A stretch of DNA of 47,230 nucleotides from an uncultured Clostridia bacterium (lineage in GTDB: Bacteria; Bacillota; Clostridia; Oscillospirales; CAG-382), in contig CAJOMW010000001.1 of NCBI GenBank assembly GCA_905235695.1, forward strand, positions 959 through 48,188, in the 5' to 3' direction. Below, piece after piece: positions 1 through 6,729 of the stretch (its first letter is position 1; every line of letters begins with the position of its first letter). The notes beneath the pieces are model-generated. The model was not told where the DNA came from. It saw nothing but the letters and a program-made list of their open reading frames with translations, and did no database searches. Both the position numbers and the translations under genes were made by a program.

Positions 1-100
1 ATGAATGACGAATAATTGAATAATACAAAACAAAAAATCCTATCTTTCTACAGGACTCAAGTGTCTTGCAAAACTCATTATACCCACAAAAATAGTTGGG

Positions 101-157
101 TGAGGTTATCAACTGCAATACTTCATGTGGAAATTTTTAGCTTTTGCAACAGTCTGA
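101..157 (+). repeat. Dispersed ~57-bp repeat, copy 1
   Basis: This segment matches the reverse complement of 5659-5715 with about four differences (three substitutions and one single-base indel). The shared core includes GGTTATCAACTGCAATACT and CTTTTGCAACAG. Neither copy lies in a gene. The two copies face each other across the ogg-parB block. I do not recognise a transposase or a named repeat family. Confidence 0.8.
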
Positions 158-206
158 CGTTTGCATATTATATAACTATGTAAACCAACTCTGAAATTTA
201 TTTAAT

Positions 207-227
207 AAAAAATCCGAAGGATTTTTT
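207..227. repeat. AAAAAATCC/GGATTTTTT hairpin module
   Basis: A perfect 9-bp inverted repeat with a GAA loop (AAAAAATCC, GAA, GGATTTTTT). The same hairpin, with small loop or arm changes, occurs at 5860-5880 and 8384-8408. Because the stem has T and A runs it could act as a bidirectional terminator for the gene ending at 266, but its repetition suggests a mobile intergenic module. Confidence 0.7.
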
Positions 228-229
228 CC

Positions 230-264
230 TTAACTCCTCACTCCTAACTCCTCACTCCTAACTC
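230..264. repeat. Heptanucleotide tandem array ACTCCT(C/A)
   Basis: Four tandem 7-nt units alternating ACTCCTC and ACTCCTA, starting after TTA and ending in a partial unit at the stop codon of the minus-strand gene. The same array appears at 5886-5940 (same strand) and 5551-5583 (opposite strand). There are no unique spacers, so this is not a CRISPR array. Confidence 0.85.
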
Positions 265-265
265 A

Positions 266-955
266 TCAAACGTCTCCCTCCAAAAACTTCACCGCTCTCT
301 CGACCGAGTCCTTCGCATTGCCCCACGGCTCGCTGTCGTAGCGGTAGTCAAACTTTTTGCAGAACCAGGAGACGTCCTCTTTAAGCGACTGCATATAGGC
401 GCTCTGCACTTTGTCGAGAGCTTCGATAAAGAGGGGGTACGTTTTCTTGTCGAGGCGGACCTTTGCCTTTTCGATAAAGAGCGAGGCGTGCGGCAGGCAG
501 AAATAAGGCTGAGCGGAGAGAAGGTCTCGGAATGAGCGCTCCTTTTCCCAGAGAAGCACGGCGGTCAGCACCATTTTGGAGTATTTTTCGTCGACTCTCT
601 CGCATATATAACAGCTCGAATTGAGCTTCTTCATCTCCGAAGCTGCCTTTTGGCTGTTGTCCTTGCCGAAGACCGACCTTTTGCAAATCGCTACCTTGTC
701 GGAGAGCTCTCCGAGATGGCTCTCGAGCATGAGCGCAAGGCTGAGACGGTTGTTCATTTCGAGCATCTTGTCGTAGTGCCTTCGGCAGAAGCCGAGCTCG
801 TTTGTCTTTATCCGGATGTCCGGCTCCATCATTGACGCACCCATTATGAGATCGCGCTCAGTATCCTCAAGCTCGCGCCTGAGACGGCAGAACGGGCAGC
901 CGTCCTTCTTCTCAAACGCCTGCGTCACGGGTATTGTATATATCTTCTCTTCCAT
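266..955 (-). CDS. DUF6062-like cysteine-rich protein
   Basis: A 229-residue soluble protein with no signal peptide or membrane segment. The N-terminus carries a CPFCRLRREL motif near residue 20, followed by CRRHY near residue 57 and a second Cys pair, CYIC, near residue 115. The spaced CxxC and Cys/His motifs suggest metal or thiol chemistry, as in the DUF6062 family, which I think it belongs to; no biochemical role is known to me. The ATG start is preceded by AAAGAGG. A sigma-A-like promoter lies upstream at 987-1015. It is transcribed divergently from the DNA glycosylase gene. Its 3' end abuts a heptanucleotide repeat array. Family assignment is moderate; function is unknown. Confidence 0.72.
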   Translation of the reverse strand: MEEKIYTIPVTQAFEKKDGCPFCRLRRELEDTERDLIMGASMMEPDIRIKTNELGFCRRHYDKMLEMNNRLSLALMLESHLGELSDKVAICKRSVFGKDNSQKAASEMKKLNSSCYICERVDEKYSKMVLTAVLLWEKERSFRDLLSAQPYFCLPHASLFIEKAKVRLDKKTYPLFIEALDKVQSAYMQSLKEDVSWFCKKFDYRYDSEPWGNAKDSVERAVKFLEGDV

Positions 956-986
956 TCCGATACCTCTTTCAATGCTTTATGCATAA

Positions 987-1015
987 ATAATAACATATTT
1001 TCCCGAATAAATCAA
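987..1015 (-). promoter_or_regulatory. Sigma-A-type promoter of the DUF6062-like gene
   Basis: Read on the minus strand: TTGATT (1010-1015), a 17-nt spacer, then TATTAT (987-992). The gene start is about 30 nt beyond the -10 box, so the leader would be short. The assignment rests on match to consensus and spacing only. Confidence 0.6.
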
Positions 1016-1035
1016 CACAAATCACCGCAAAAAGG

Positions 1036-1896
1036 ATGGTAAAATTGTCTTTTGGAACACACCCGGATAAAAAGGTGGAAATAGAGCGCCCGAACAATTT
1101 CGATATAGGGCAGATATTCGACTGCGGACAGTGCTTCCGCTTTAACAGATGCGGCGAAAACGCATACGAAGGCGTCGCATTTGACAGGTACATAAAAATA
1201 GAGCAGACCGGCGGCAGGGTTATCTTTTACGGCACGGACGAAGACGACTTTGAAGGTATATGGGCGCCGTTTTTCGACCTCGGCACCGACTACGGAGCAA
1301 TAATCGACTCTTTTGGGGACGACGAGGTTCTGAGAAAAGCCGCAGATTACGCAAGCGGTATAAGAATACTGAGGCAGGACAAGTGGGAGACGCTGTGCTC
1401 CTTTATAATAAGTCAGAACAACAATATCCCGAGGATAAAGGGAATAATAGATAATATGTCAAAGCGTTTCGGAAATCTTATATGGAAAACCGATGGGCGC
1501 GAGTTTTACTCTTTTCCTACGGCAAAGAGCCTGTACGAAGCGGGGGAGGAAGAGATATTCGCCCTCAAAACGGGATTCCGTGCAAGGTACATAAACGACG
1601 CCGCAAGGACGGTTACGGAAAACCCGTTTTTCCTCACCGAGGTGTCGTCGCTCGACACGCCTTCCGCCTCCGAAAAGCTGCAGCAGATAAAGGGCGTCGG
1701 AAATAAAGTCGCCGCCTGCACTCTGCTCTTCGGATTTGCGAGAAACGACGCTTTCCCGGTCGACGTCTGGGTGAAGAGAATACTCGCAAAGTATTATCCC
1801 GACGGCGCAGGCGAAAACCTCACCGGAAAGAATGCGGGTGTTGCTCAGCAGTATCTCTTTTATTATGAGAGATGCATAAACAATGTGTTTATATGA
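1036..1896 (+). CDS. ogg: OGG1-type 8-oxoguanine DNA glycosylase/AP lyase
   Basis: Removes oxidised guanine from DNA and nicks the resulting abasic site. The 286-residue protein has an OGG-type N-terminal domain (about 1-110) followed by the HhH-GPD domain. The hairpin motif IKGVGNKVAACTL holds the expected Schiff-base lysine (K224), and PVDVW holds the catalytic aspartate (D243). The 19-residue spacing is the same as K249-D268 in human OGG1. The segment DKWETLCSFIISQNNNIPRI is also typical. The ATG at 1036 sits almost directly on AAAAAGG; a TTG three codons later (1045) has better ribosome-site spacing, so the true start is uncertain by a few residues. The next gene starts close to its end, suggesting co-transcription. 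Confidence 0.9.
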   Translation: MVKLSFGTHPDKKVEIERPNNFDIGQIFDCGQCFRFNRCGENAYEGVAFDRYIKIEQTGGRVIFYGTDEDDFEGIWAPFFDLGTDYGAIIDSFGDDEVLRKAADYASGIRILRQDKWETLCSFIISQNNNIPRIKGIIDNMSKRFGNLIWKTDGREFYSFPTAKSLYEAGEEEIFALKTGFRARYINDAARTVTENPFFLTEVSSLDTPSASEKLQQIKGVGNKVAACTLLFGFARNDAFPVDVWVKRILAKYYPDGAGENLTGKNAGVAQQYLFYYERCINNVFI

Positions 1897-1921
1897 ATTA
1901 TACCGAAAGGACGATATACAC

Positions 1922-2548
1922 TTGAAAACCGAAAACAGTACAAGAGTTGCTTACAGATGCCCCTACTGCGGAGCCATCATCTCCGCCGACGTGAATATGT
2001 TCATGCTGTCGGGCGGCTTTAAAATGCCGTGTATTGAATGTCACAAATCCTCTCTGGACATGACTCTGACAAATGACAAGAAGGTGCGCCTTACCGTGCC
2101 GTGCCTTGTATGTCCGCACCCTCACCCTTACACCGTCTCGACCGAGATATTCTTCTCGAGGGACATATTTCTTCTGTCCTGCTCTTTCTCGGGACTTGAT
2201 ATATGCTTTATCGGGGACGAGGACAAGGTGGAGGACGAGATAGACCGCACGGAGTCGGTAATAATGGATCTGCTTGCGGACGCAAAGGACGATGAGAATG
2301 CGGAGATGCAGTCGGATATGCTGGTGGCGGATACGAATGTGGTGAGAGAGGTGCTCTTTGCGCTCGACAACCTTGCAAAGGAAGAAAAGATAAAGTGCGG
2401 AAATTGCGGAAGCCGTGCCGTAAAAGTCGTCATTGACTACGACGAGGTAAAGGTGGTCTGCAAGGTCTGCGGAAGGGAAGCGTCTGTCCCGGCGAGGACA
2501 AAGTTTGATGCAAACGATGCCATCGAGCTCGAAGAGCTGATACTCTGA
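1922..2548 (+). CDS. Zinc-ribbon protein with multiple CxxC motifs, unknown function
   Basis: About 208 residues from the preferred TTG start at 1922, which is preceded by GAAAGG at 1905-1910. An ATG at 1883 in the same frame would overlap the glycosylase gene and lacks a good ribosome site. Cysteine pairs occur as CPYCG (N-terminal), CIEC, CLVC, then CGNCGS and CKVCG near the C-terminus, consistent with two zinc ribbons flanking a central acidic segment rich in Asp and Glu. No membrane segment or signal peptide is seen. I do not recognise a characterised family; the fold suggests nucleic-acid or protein binding, but that is inference. It lies 25 bases after the ogg stop. Confidence 0.75.
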   Translation: MKTENSTRVAYRCPYCGAIISADVNMFMLSGGFKMPCIECHKSSLDMTLTNDKKVRLTVPCLVCPHPHPYTVSTEIFFSRDIFLLSCSFSGLDICFIGDEDKVEDEIDRTESVIMDLLADAKDDENAEMQSDMLVADTNVVREVLFALDNLAKEEKIKCGNCGSRAVKVVIDYDEVKVVCKVCGREASVPARTKFDANDAIELEELIL

Positions 2549-2556
2549 GAGAAAAA

Positions 2557-2577
2557 GCACGGGTGCCCCGTGCCTTT
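2557..2577. terminator. Bidirectional intrinsic terminator
   Basis: GCACGGG (2557-2563), loop TGC, CCCGTGC (2567-2573), followed by CTTTC on the plus strand and by a run of five T residues on the minus strand. It can end both the zinc-ribbon gene transcript (plus) and the spoVAC transcript (minus). Confidence 0.75.
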
Positions 2578-2593
2578 CAAAATCACTTATCTG

Positions 2594-2620
2594 TTTAATA
2601 AATATCCGTATTTTATTAAA
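2594..2620. terminator. AT-rich inverted repeat between convergent genes
   Basis: TTTAATAAATA (2594-2604) and TATTTTATTAAA (2609-2620) pair with a single bulge around a TCCG loop. It lies 37 bases beyond the spoVAC stop (minus strand) and may reinforce termination. The stem is AT-only and weak, so a role is not certain. Confidence 0.4.
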
Positions 2621-2657
2621 TAAAAGTTTGGTATTTGGTGATATTATTATCTTGCGC

Positions 2658-3122
2658 CTACCGAGGCATATTCATGACGTAATATATTATCCCCCACACG
2701 ACGGATGCGGCGGAGCCGTAGACTATTACGGGGCCGGCGATGGTGAACATCTTTGCGCCGACGCCGGTGACAAAGCCCTCGCTCTTGCTGTCTATCGCAG
2801 GCGAGCAGACGGCGTTTGCAAAGCCGGTTATCGGCACGAGCGTGCCTGCCTTTGCGTATTTTGCTATCTTGTCGTAGACGCCGATACCCGTAAGGAGGCA
2901 GGAAAGAAATATCAGACTTACGGGGATAACGCCCTTTACGTTTTCCTCGTTTACGCCAAGGCTTTTTGCAATGTCTCCGATGCCCTGCCCGATAACGCAT
3001 ATTATTCCGCCGACGATGAACGCAATTACGCAGTCCTTGAGAAGGGTGGAGCGGGGAGCGTGATCGTCTGCGTATTTTCTGAAATCCTTTTTATCCTTCT
3101 CGCTGTATTCTCTCTTATCCAT
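2658..3122 (-). CDS. spoVAC: Stage V sporulation protein AC-like membrane protein
   Basis: A 154-residue integral membrane protein. SpoVA proteins form the channel that moves Ca-dipicolinate across the spore inner membrane, and SpoVAC is described as mechanosensitive. Family marks are GTLVPITGFANAVCSPAID followed by KSEGFVTGVGAKMFTIAGPV, with about four hydrophobic segments after a charged N-terminus. Length fits SpoVAC (about 150). The ATG start has AAAGGA seven bases upstream. No spoVAD or spoVAE partner lies beside it here: the minus-strand neighbourhood ends in a terminator. It could instead be the homologous SpoVAEB. The start is only 29 bases from the divergent MBOAT start, so its promoter must lie inside that gene. 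Confidence 0.85.
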   Translation of the reverse strand: MDKREYSEKDKKDFRKYADDHAPRSTLLKDCVIAFIVGGIICVIGQGIGDIAKSLGVNEENVKGVIPVSLIFLSCLLTGIGVYDKIAKYAKAGTLVPITGFANAVCSPAIDSKSEGFVTGVGAKMFTIAGPVIVYGSAASVVWGIIYYVMNMPR

Positions 3123-3151
3123 AATAAAAATCCTTTCTTTGAGGTGTCAAC

Positions 3152-4561
3152 TTGATATTTGCCAGTTTGATATTTTTGTATCTATTTTTACCCCTAAATC
3201 TGTTAATATACTTCTTTTCAAGGTCGAATACGGCAAAAAATGTCGTTCTGCTCGTGTTTTCCCTTGTCTTTTACGCATGGGGAAGACCGTTCTGGATGCT
3301 GCTCCTTGTCTTTACGGCGCTTCTGGACTGGAACAACGCACGCCATATCGAGAAATACCGAGGAACGCCGAAGGCAAAGCTGTTTCTTGCGCTCTCGATT
3401 ATAGTTGACGTCGGAATATTCGTCGCCTTCAAGTATTCGGGATTTTTTGCGGAGAACATCAATTTCCTGTTCTCATCCGCTTTACCTGTCCCCGAGTTTG
3501 AGCTTCCGATAGGCATATCCTTCTACACCTTCCAGACGCTGACCTACGTCATAGACGTATACCGCGGAGACAGCAAGGCTCAGCCTTTGTTTTACAAGTA
3601 TCTTCTGTATCTCTCCATGTATTTCCAGCTCGTCGCCGGACCTATAGTCCGCTACGGCAATGTCGCAAATGACATAGATGGGCGCAGACCGCGCTTTAAC
3701 TCGATACACGCAGGTCTCCAAAGGTTTATCTGCGGACTTGCAAAGAAGGTTATCATAGCCGACACGGCAGGCGAGCTTGTACGAAAGTACATGGACGCAG
3801 ATCCGTCGCAGCTTCCCGTGCTTGCGGCATGGCTCGGCAGCTTTATGTATATCATTCAGCTCTACTTCGATTTTTCCGGTTACAGCGATATGGCGATAGG
3901 GCTCGGCAGGATATTCGGCTTCAGGTTCCCCGAAAACTTCAACTATCCGTATATATCAAAGTCCGTATCCGAGTTCTGGCGAAGGTGGCACATGACGCTC
4001 GGCGGCTTCTTCAGGGATTACGTTTACATTCCGCTCGGCGGCAACAGAAAGCATGTTTTCTTCAACCTGTTTGTGGTGTGGTTCCTTACCGGCTTCTGGC
4101 ACGGTGCAAGCTGGAACTTTGTAATATGGGGACTGTATAACGGGCTGTTTATTGCGCTTGAGAGGGTATTCAAGGACAAATTTGAAAAGATACCGTCCGC
4201 TTTGCGGCACATATATCTCCTGCTGGTCGTCGATATAGGCTTTGTCTTCTTCTACTTCAAAGATATGGGAAGGGCAGTGGGATATCTCGGGGCGATGTTC
4301 GGCTTCGGAAGAACCTTGGTCGATACGGATCTTGCGGTAACGTTCATGAACAACGTATTCTTTATTATACTTGCGGTCTTGCTGTGCGCCCCGGTGTCAA
4401 AGCTGCTTAAGACCGCATCCGAAAGATTTGAGGCAAAGGGAGAGGCAAGGCTCATTGCGACAGAGACGGTAAAGAACGCACTGCTTCTCGGCATACTCTT
4501 CGTATGCACCGCACTTCTCGCAGGAAACAGCTTCAGTCCGTTCCTGTACTTCCAATTTTAA
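3152..4561 (+). CDS. MBOAT-family O-acyltransferase (AlgI/DltB-like)
   Basis: A 469-residue polytopic membrane protein with about ten hydrophobic segments. MBOAT enzymes move acyl groups across or onto extracytoplasmic sugars or wall polymers. The signature SEFWRRWHMTLGGFFRDY carries His280, and LTGFWHGASWNFVIWG carries His317; these match the two conserved histidines of AlgI. The start is TTG at 3152 with GAGGTG at 3141-3146. AlgI- and DltB-type proteins normally work with an SGNH/AlgJ- or DltD-like partner, but none is nearby: the next gene is parB. The substrate cannot be read from sequence; a wall or surface polysaccharide is likely. The gene is divergent from spoVAC. Confidence 0.85.
   Translation: MIFASLIFLYLFLPLNLLIYFFSRSNTAKNVVLLVFSLVFYAWGRPFWMLLLVFTALLDWNNARHIEKYRGTPKAKLFLALSIIVDVGIFVAFKYSGFFAENINFLFSSALPVPEFELPIGISFYTFQTLTYVIDVYRGDSKAQPLFYKYLLYLSMYFQLVAGPIVRYGNVANDIDGRRPRFNSIHAGLQRFICGLAKKVIIADTAGELVRKYMDADPSQLPVLAAWLGSFMYIIQLYFDFSGYSDMAIGLGRIFGFRFPENFNYPYISKSVSEFWRRWHMTLGGFFRDYVYIPLGGNRKHVFFNLFVVWFLTGFWHGASWNFVIWGLYNGLFIALERVFKDKFEKIPSALRHIYLLLVVDIGFVFFYFKDMGRAVGYLGAMFGFGRTLVDTDLAVTFMNNVFFIILAVLLCAPVSKLLKTASERFEAKGEARLIATETVKNALLLGILFVCTALLAGNSFSPFLYFQF
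3183..3211 (-). promoter_or_regulatory. Candidate sigma-F/sigma-G promoter for spoVAC, inside the MBOAT gene
   Basis: On the minus strand GTATA (3207-3211) is followed after 14 nt by GGTAAAAATA (3183-3192). These fit the Bacillus subtilis sigma-F consensus boxes GywTA and GGnrAnAnTw; the usual spacer is about 15. It sits about 60 bases upstream of the spoVAC ATG and within codons 11-20 of the divergent gene. Forespore expression would suit spoVAC. Sequence match only. Confidence 0.45.
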
Positions 4562-4581
4562 AAGAGAAAGGAAAAAACGAA

Positions 4582-5532
4582 ATGGCAAAAAAACTCGGAG
4601 GGCTTGGCAAAGGCCTTGACGCACTTTTTATAGAGACGGGCAGCGATGAAAAAACGATAGGGAATATTTCTTCGGATATAGCGAAGGTCAGGATATCGGA
4701 CGTTGAGCCGGACAGGCTTCAGCCCCGTAAGAATTTCGACGAGGAATCGCTGAACACCCTTGCCGAATCCATATCGCTTCACGGCGTTCTTCAGCCGATA
4801 GTCGTGAGAAGTGCGGCGAGGGATACGGACGACGAGGAGACAAAAAAGCTGCTCGAAGGAAAGTACAGAATAGTATCGGGCGAGCGCAGGTGGCGCGCCT
4901 CAAAGATAGCAGGACTGACCGAGATACCGGTAGTCATAAAGGAGCTCACCGACAGCGAGGCGGAAGCGATAATGCTCGTCGAAAACCTCCAGAGAGAGGA
5001 TCTGAACCCGGTCGAGACCGCAAGGGGACTGAAAAGGCTCGTCGACGAATACGGACTCACGCACGAAGAGACGTCTAAGATAGTCGGCATTTCACGCCCC
5101 AATCTGACAAATTCACTCCGGCTTCTCTCGCTCCCTCAGAATGTGCTCGATTTTCTCGAAAGCGGCGATATCAGCGCCGGTCATGCAAGAGCGCTTCTGC
5201 CGCTCGAAAATGAGGACAAAATAAATGAGGCACTCGACATAGTGCTCGCAAAGAACTATTCGGTGCGCGATACGGAGAGACTTGTAAAAGGGCTTCTCGG
5301 TCAGAGCGAAAAGGCTCAGGAAAAGAAGACGTTCAAGGACATAGAAAAGCAGATATATCTCGAAAAGCTCGAAGAGAAGATTTCCTCAAAGCTCGGCAGA
5401 AAAGCGGCGATAGTGGGAAACAAGGGCAAAAAGGACGGCGGACGGCTTGAGATAGAGTATTACGGAAGCGAGGATCTCGAGACGCTGCTCAGAGAAATCT
5501 GCGGTTCCGATATTTTCAGCGAAAAAAACTGA
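4582..5532 (+). CDS. parB: ParB/Spo0J chromosome partitioning protein
   Basis: A CTP-dependent DNA clamp that loads at parS sites and directs origin segregation and SMC loading. The 316-residue protein begins MAKKLGGLGKGLDALF, the usual ParB N-terminus. The ParB/Srx domain carries ENLQREDLNP and GERRWRA (the arginine-rich CTP motif), followed by the helix-turn-helix in LTHEETSKIVGISRPNLTN and a C-terminal dimerisation region. The ATG at 4582 is preceded by AGAAAGG; an upstream in-frame ATG at 4504 lies inside the MBOAT gene and is rejected. ParA/Soj is not adjacent, which is unusual because the two are normally an operon. Spacing of 20 bases suggests co-transcription with the acyltransferase gene. 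Confidence 0.93.
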   Translation: MAKKLGGLGKGLDALFIETGSDEKTIGNISSDIAKVRISDVEPDRLQPRKNFDEESLNTLAESISLHGVLQPIVVRSAARDTDDEETKKLLEGKYRIVSGERRWRASKIAGLTEIPVVIKELTDSEAEAIMLVENLQREDLNPVETARGLKRLVDEYGLTHEETSKIVGISRPNLTNSLRLLSLPQNVLDFLESGDISAGHARALLPLENEDKINEALDIVLAKNYSVRDTERLVKGLLGQSEKAQEKKTFKDIEKQIYLEKLEEKISSKLGRKAAIVGNKGKKDGGRLEIEYYGSEDLETLLREICGSDIFSEKN

Positions 5533-5550
5533 ATTAGTGAGGATAATAAA

Positions 5551-5583
5551 AGTTAGGAGTGAGGAGTGAGGAGTGAGGAGTTG
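5551..5583. repeat. Heptanucleotide array, inverted orientation
   Basis: Reads (G/T)AGGAGT in tandem, the reverse complement of ACTCCTC/ACTCCTA, with four units. It faces the direct array at 5886-5940, so the ~390-bp segment has long inverted terminal repeats that could fold back on themselves. Confidence 0.85.
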
Positions 5584-5588
5584 ATGTA

Positions 5589-5609
5589 GATTTTTGCGTT
5601 GCAAAAATC
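5589..5609. repeat. GATTTTTGC/GCAAAAATC hairpin
   Basis: A perfect 9-bp inverted repeat with loop GTT, 57 bases downstream of the parB stop. It could help end the parB transcript, although a strong T run does not follow. Its position next to the array mirrors the array-hairpin order at 207-264. Confidence 0.6.
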
Positions 5610-5658
5610 CGAAAAAATTAGTTATTTATCGCATTTCTTGACGATTCCAAAATTTTTT

Positions 5659-5715
5659 CAGGCTGTTGCAAAAGCAAAAAATTTCCAACATGGAGTATTG
5701 CAGTTGATAACCTCA
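5659..5715 (-). repeat. Dispersed ~57-bp repeat, copy 2 (inverted)
   Basis: The reverse complement matches 101-157 with about four differences. The distance from this repeat to the adjoining heptanucleotide array (5551-5715, 165 bp) is almost the same as in the first locus (101-264, 164 bp), so the two loci look like inverted copies of one module with a diverged centre. Confidence 0.8.
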
Positions 5716-5749
5716 TTCGAGCGGCACCCCATACGGAGCCAACCATTGG

Positions 5750-5785
5750 CTTCCCCTTGAGGGGAAGCTGTCAGCGTAAGCTGAC
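5750..5785. repeat. Tandem hairpin module (CTTCCCC/GGGGAAG and GTCAGC/GCTGAC)
   Basis: Two perfect stem-loops lie head to tail: CTTCCCC-TTGA-GGGGAAG (5750-5767) and GTCAGC-GTAA-GCTGAC (5770-5785), the second with a GNRA-type loop. From memory, similar paired hairpins are frequent between genes of gut Clostridia, but I cannot check that here. No gene overlaps it. Confidence 0.65.
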
Positions 5786-5827
5786 TGATGAGGTGAAACA
5801 ATTAAAAATTGTTAGATTTTTCCCTTA

Positions 5828-5858
5828 ATTGCGAATTGCGCATTGCGAATTGCGCATT
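5828..5858. repeat. Second heptanucleotide array ATTGCG(A/C)
   Basis: Four tandem 7-nt units alternating ATTGCGA and ATTGCGC plus a partial unit. The period and the alternation of the last base between A and C are the same as in the ACTCCT(C/A) arrays, although the unit sequence differs. Confidence 0.85.
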
Positions 5859-5859
5859 A

Positions 5860-5880
5860 AAAAAATCCAAAGGATTTTTT
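5860..5880. repeat. AAAAAATCC/GGATTTTTT hairpin module
   Basis: Perfect 9-bp arms around an AAA loop. It lies five bases before the heptanucleotide array at 5886, the same hairpin-then-array order as at 207-264. Confidence 0.7.
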
Positions 5881-5885
5881 GTACC

Positions 5886-5940
5886 TTAACTCCTCACTCC
5901 TAACTCCTAACTCCTAACTTCTAACTCCTCACTCCTAACT
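5886..5940. repeat. Heptanucleotide array, seven units
   Basis: TTA followed by seven 7-nt units (ACTCCTC, ACTCCTA or one ACTTCTA variant) and a partial unit. It ends 18 bases before the ATG of the next gene, so any promoter for that gene must lie within the repeat element or further upstream. Confidence 0.85.
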
Positions 5941-5958
5941 GAATTTTTGGGTGGTATT

Positions 5959-6690
5959 ATGAGCATAAACACGATAGAACTTATAGTATGGTCACTTTTT
6001 GCGGCGATAACGGTTGCGGTGCTGTATGCGTTTTTCATGCAGAAATCCGTGTCGGGTCTTGCTAAAAAGCTGATAGACAGCTCGGCTTTGTCAAAAGACT
6101 GCGCAAAGACGCTGAGCGAACTCGGATACAAGGACGGTATAGCCTCGAAGGTCACCGCATTTTTTGCCGCCGGCGGCTCGTATCTCGCGCGCTGTATAGT
6201 AAAGGTCGGCAGAAACGATAAAAACGATAAAAACACGGGCGAAAGTGATTTGCTCTTTGTAAAAAAAGAGCCGCTGAAGTACTATATCCCCGAAGAAAAA
6301 GTCGACAAAGTATTCAATAAGCATCTGAACGACAAGATGTCGCCTAAATACCTCATCCTGTCCATCGCCGTGCTTCTCATCCTTGCGCTTGTCGCAGGAA
6401 CGGTTATAAATTTCCTCATGTCTACCGCGTCAAACGCATTCAGCGGAATAGGAAACGCCCCCGTCGGCACGGCATCCGAGAGCGATTCACTGCTCGACGA
6501 GCAGGAAAAGCTCACAGAAGAAGAGGAGACAGCAAAGGAAGCGGAAGCCGAAGGCGCAGAAGAATCGGAAGGCGAAAGCGCAGAAAAGCCTGACGAAAAT
6601 ACGGATGAAAATTCGCCCGGCGGCGCACAGGAGACGACCGCAAATGAAGAGACAGGCGACAGCTCCGCAGAAACCGACGCCGCTCAGTAA
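5959..6690 (+). CDS. Two-pass membrane protein with acidic low-complexity tail, unknown function
   Basis: About 243 residues from the ATG at 5959, preceded by GGGTGG; a TTG four codons upstream is less likely. The first hydrophobic segment (about residues 5-25) is followed by a ~100-residue soluble region with LAKKLIDSSALSKDCAKTL and a Lys-rich stretch. A second membrane segment (about 131-155) precedes a C-terminal tail of about 80 residues made mainly of Glu, Ala, Ser and Asp. With both ends outside, the central region would be cytoplasmic; topology is inference. I do not recognise the family. It lies 39 bases before the MORN-repeat gene, with the RNA methyltransferase gene overlapping that one, so the three are probably one operon. 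Confidence 0.75.
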   Translation: MSINTIELIVWSLFAAITVAVLYAFFMQKSVSGLAKKLIDSSALSKDCAKTLSELGYKDGIASKVTAFFAAGGSYLARCIVKVGRNDKNDKNTGESDLLFVKKEPLKYYIPEEKVDKVFNKHLNDKMSPKYLILSIAVLLILALVAGTVINFLMSTASNAFSGIGNAPVGTASESDSLLDEQEKLTEEEETAKEAEAEGAEESEGESAEKPDENTDENSPGGAQETTANEETGDSSAETDAAQ

Positions 6691-6729
6691 ACCGAAACCA
6701 AATACTCTCTGTAAAGGAAGGAAAACATC

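Larger units (their letters stand above)
1..265. other. Intergenic region with composite repeat, no gene
   Basis: No convincing coding sequence is seen in this stretch, which lies downstream of the minus-strand gene ending at 266. It holds three repeat parts that recur near 5.55-5.94 kb: a ~57-bp repeat (101-157), a perfect AT-rich hairpin (207-227) and a heptanucleotide array (230-264). The first ~100 bases are AT-rich and I recognise nothing in them beyond a short possible hairpin around 92-110. Confidence 0.7.
5533..5958. other. 426-bp non-coding region packed with repeats
   Basis: Between parB and the next gene I find no supportable gene. The interval contains an inverted heptanucleotide array (5551-5583), a 9-bp hairpin (5589-5609), the inverted ~57-bp repeat (5659-5715), a double GC hairpin (5750-5785), a second kind of heptanucleotide array (5828-5858), a repeat hairpin (5860-5880) and a direct heptanucleotide array (5886-5940). 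It is therefore a composite repeat element rather than a leader. Confidence 0.8.

Noticed and set aside
230..264. Possible CRISPR array
   Set aside because: Units are 7 nt with no spacers, and no cas genes are present.
1898..2560. 220-codon open frame on the minus strand opposite the zinc-ribbon gene
   Set aside because: Nearly the same extent as the plus-strand gene, which has a ribosome site and clear CxxC motifs; the minus frame has neither.
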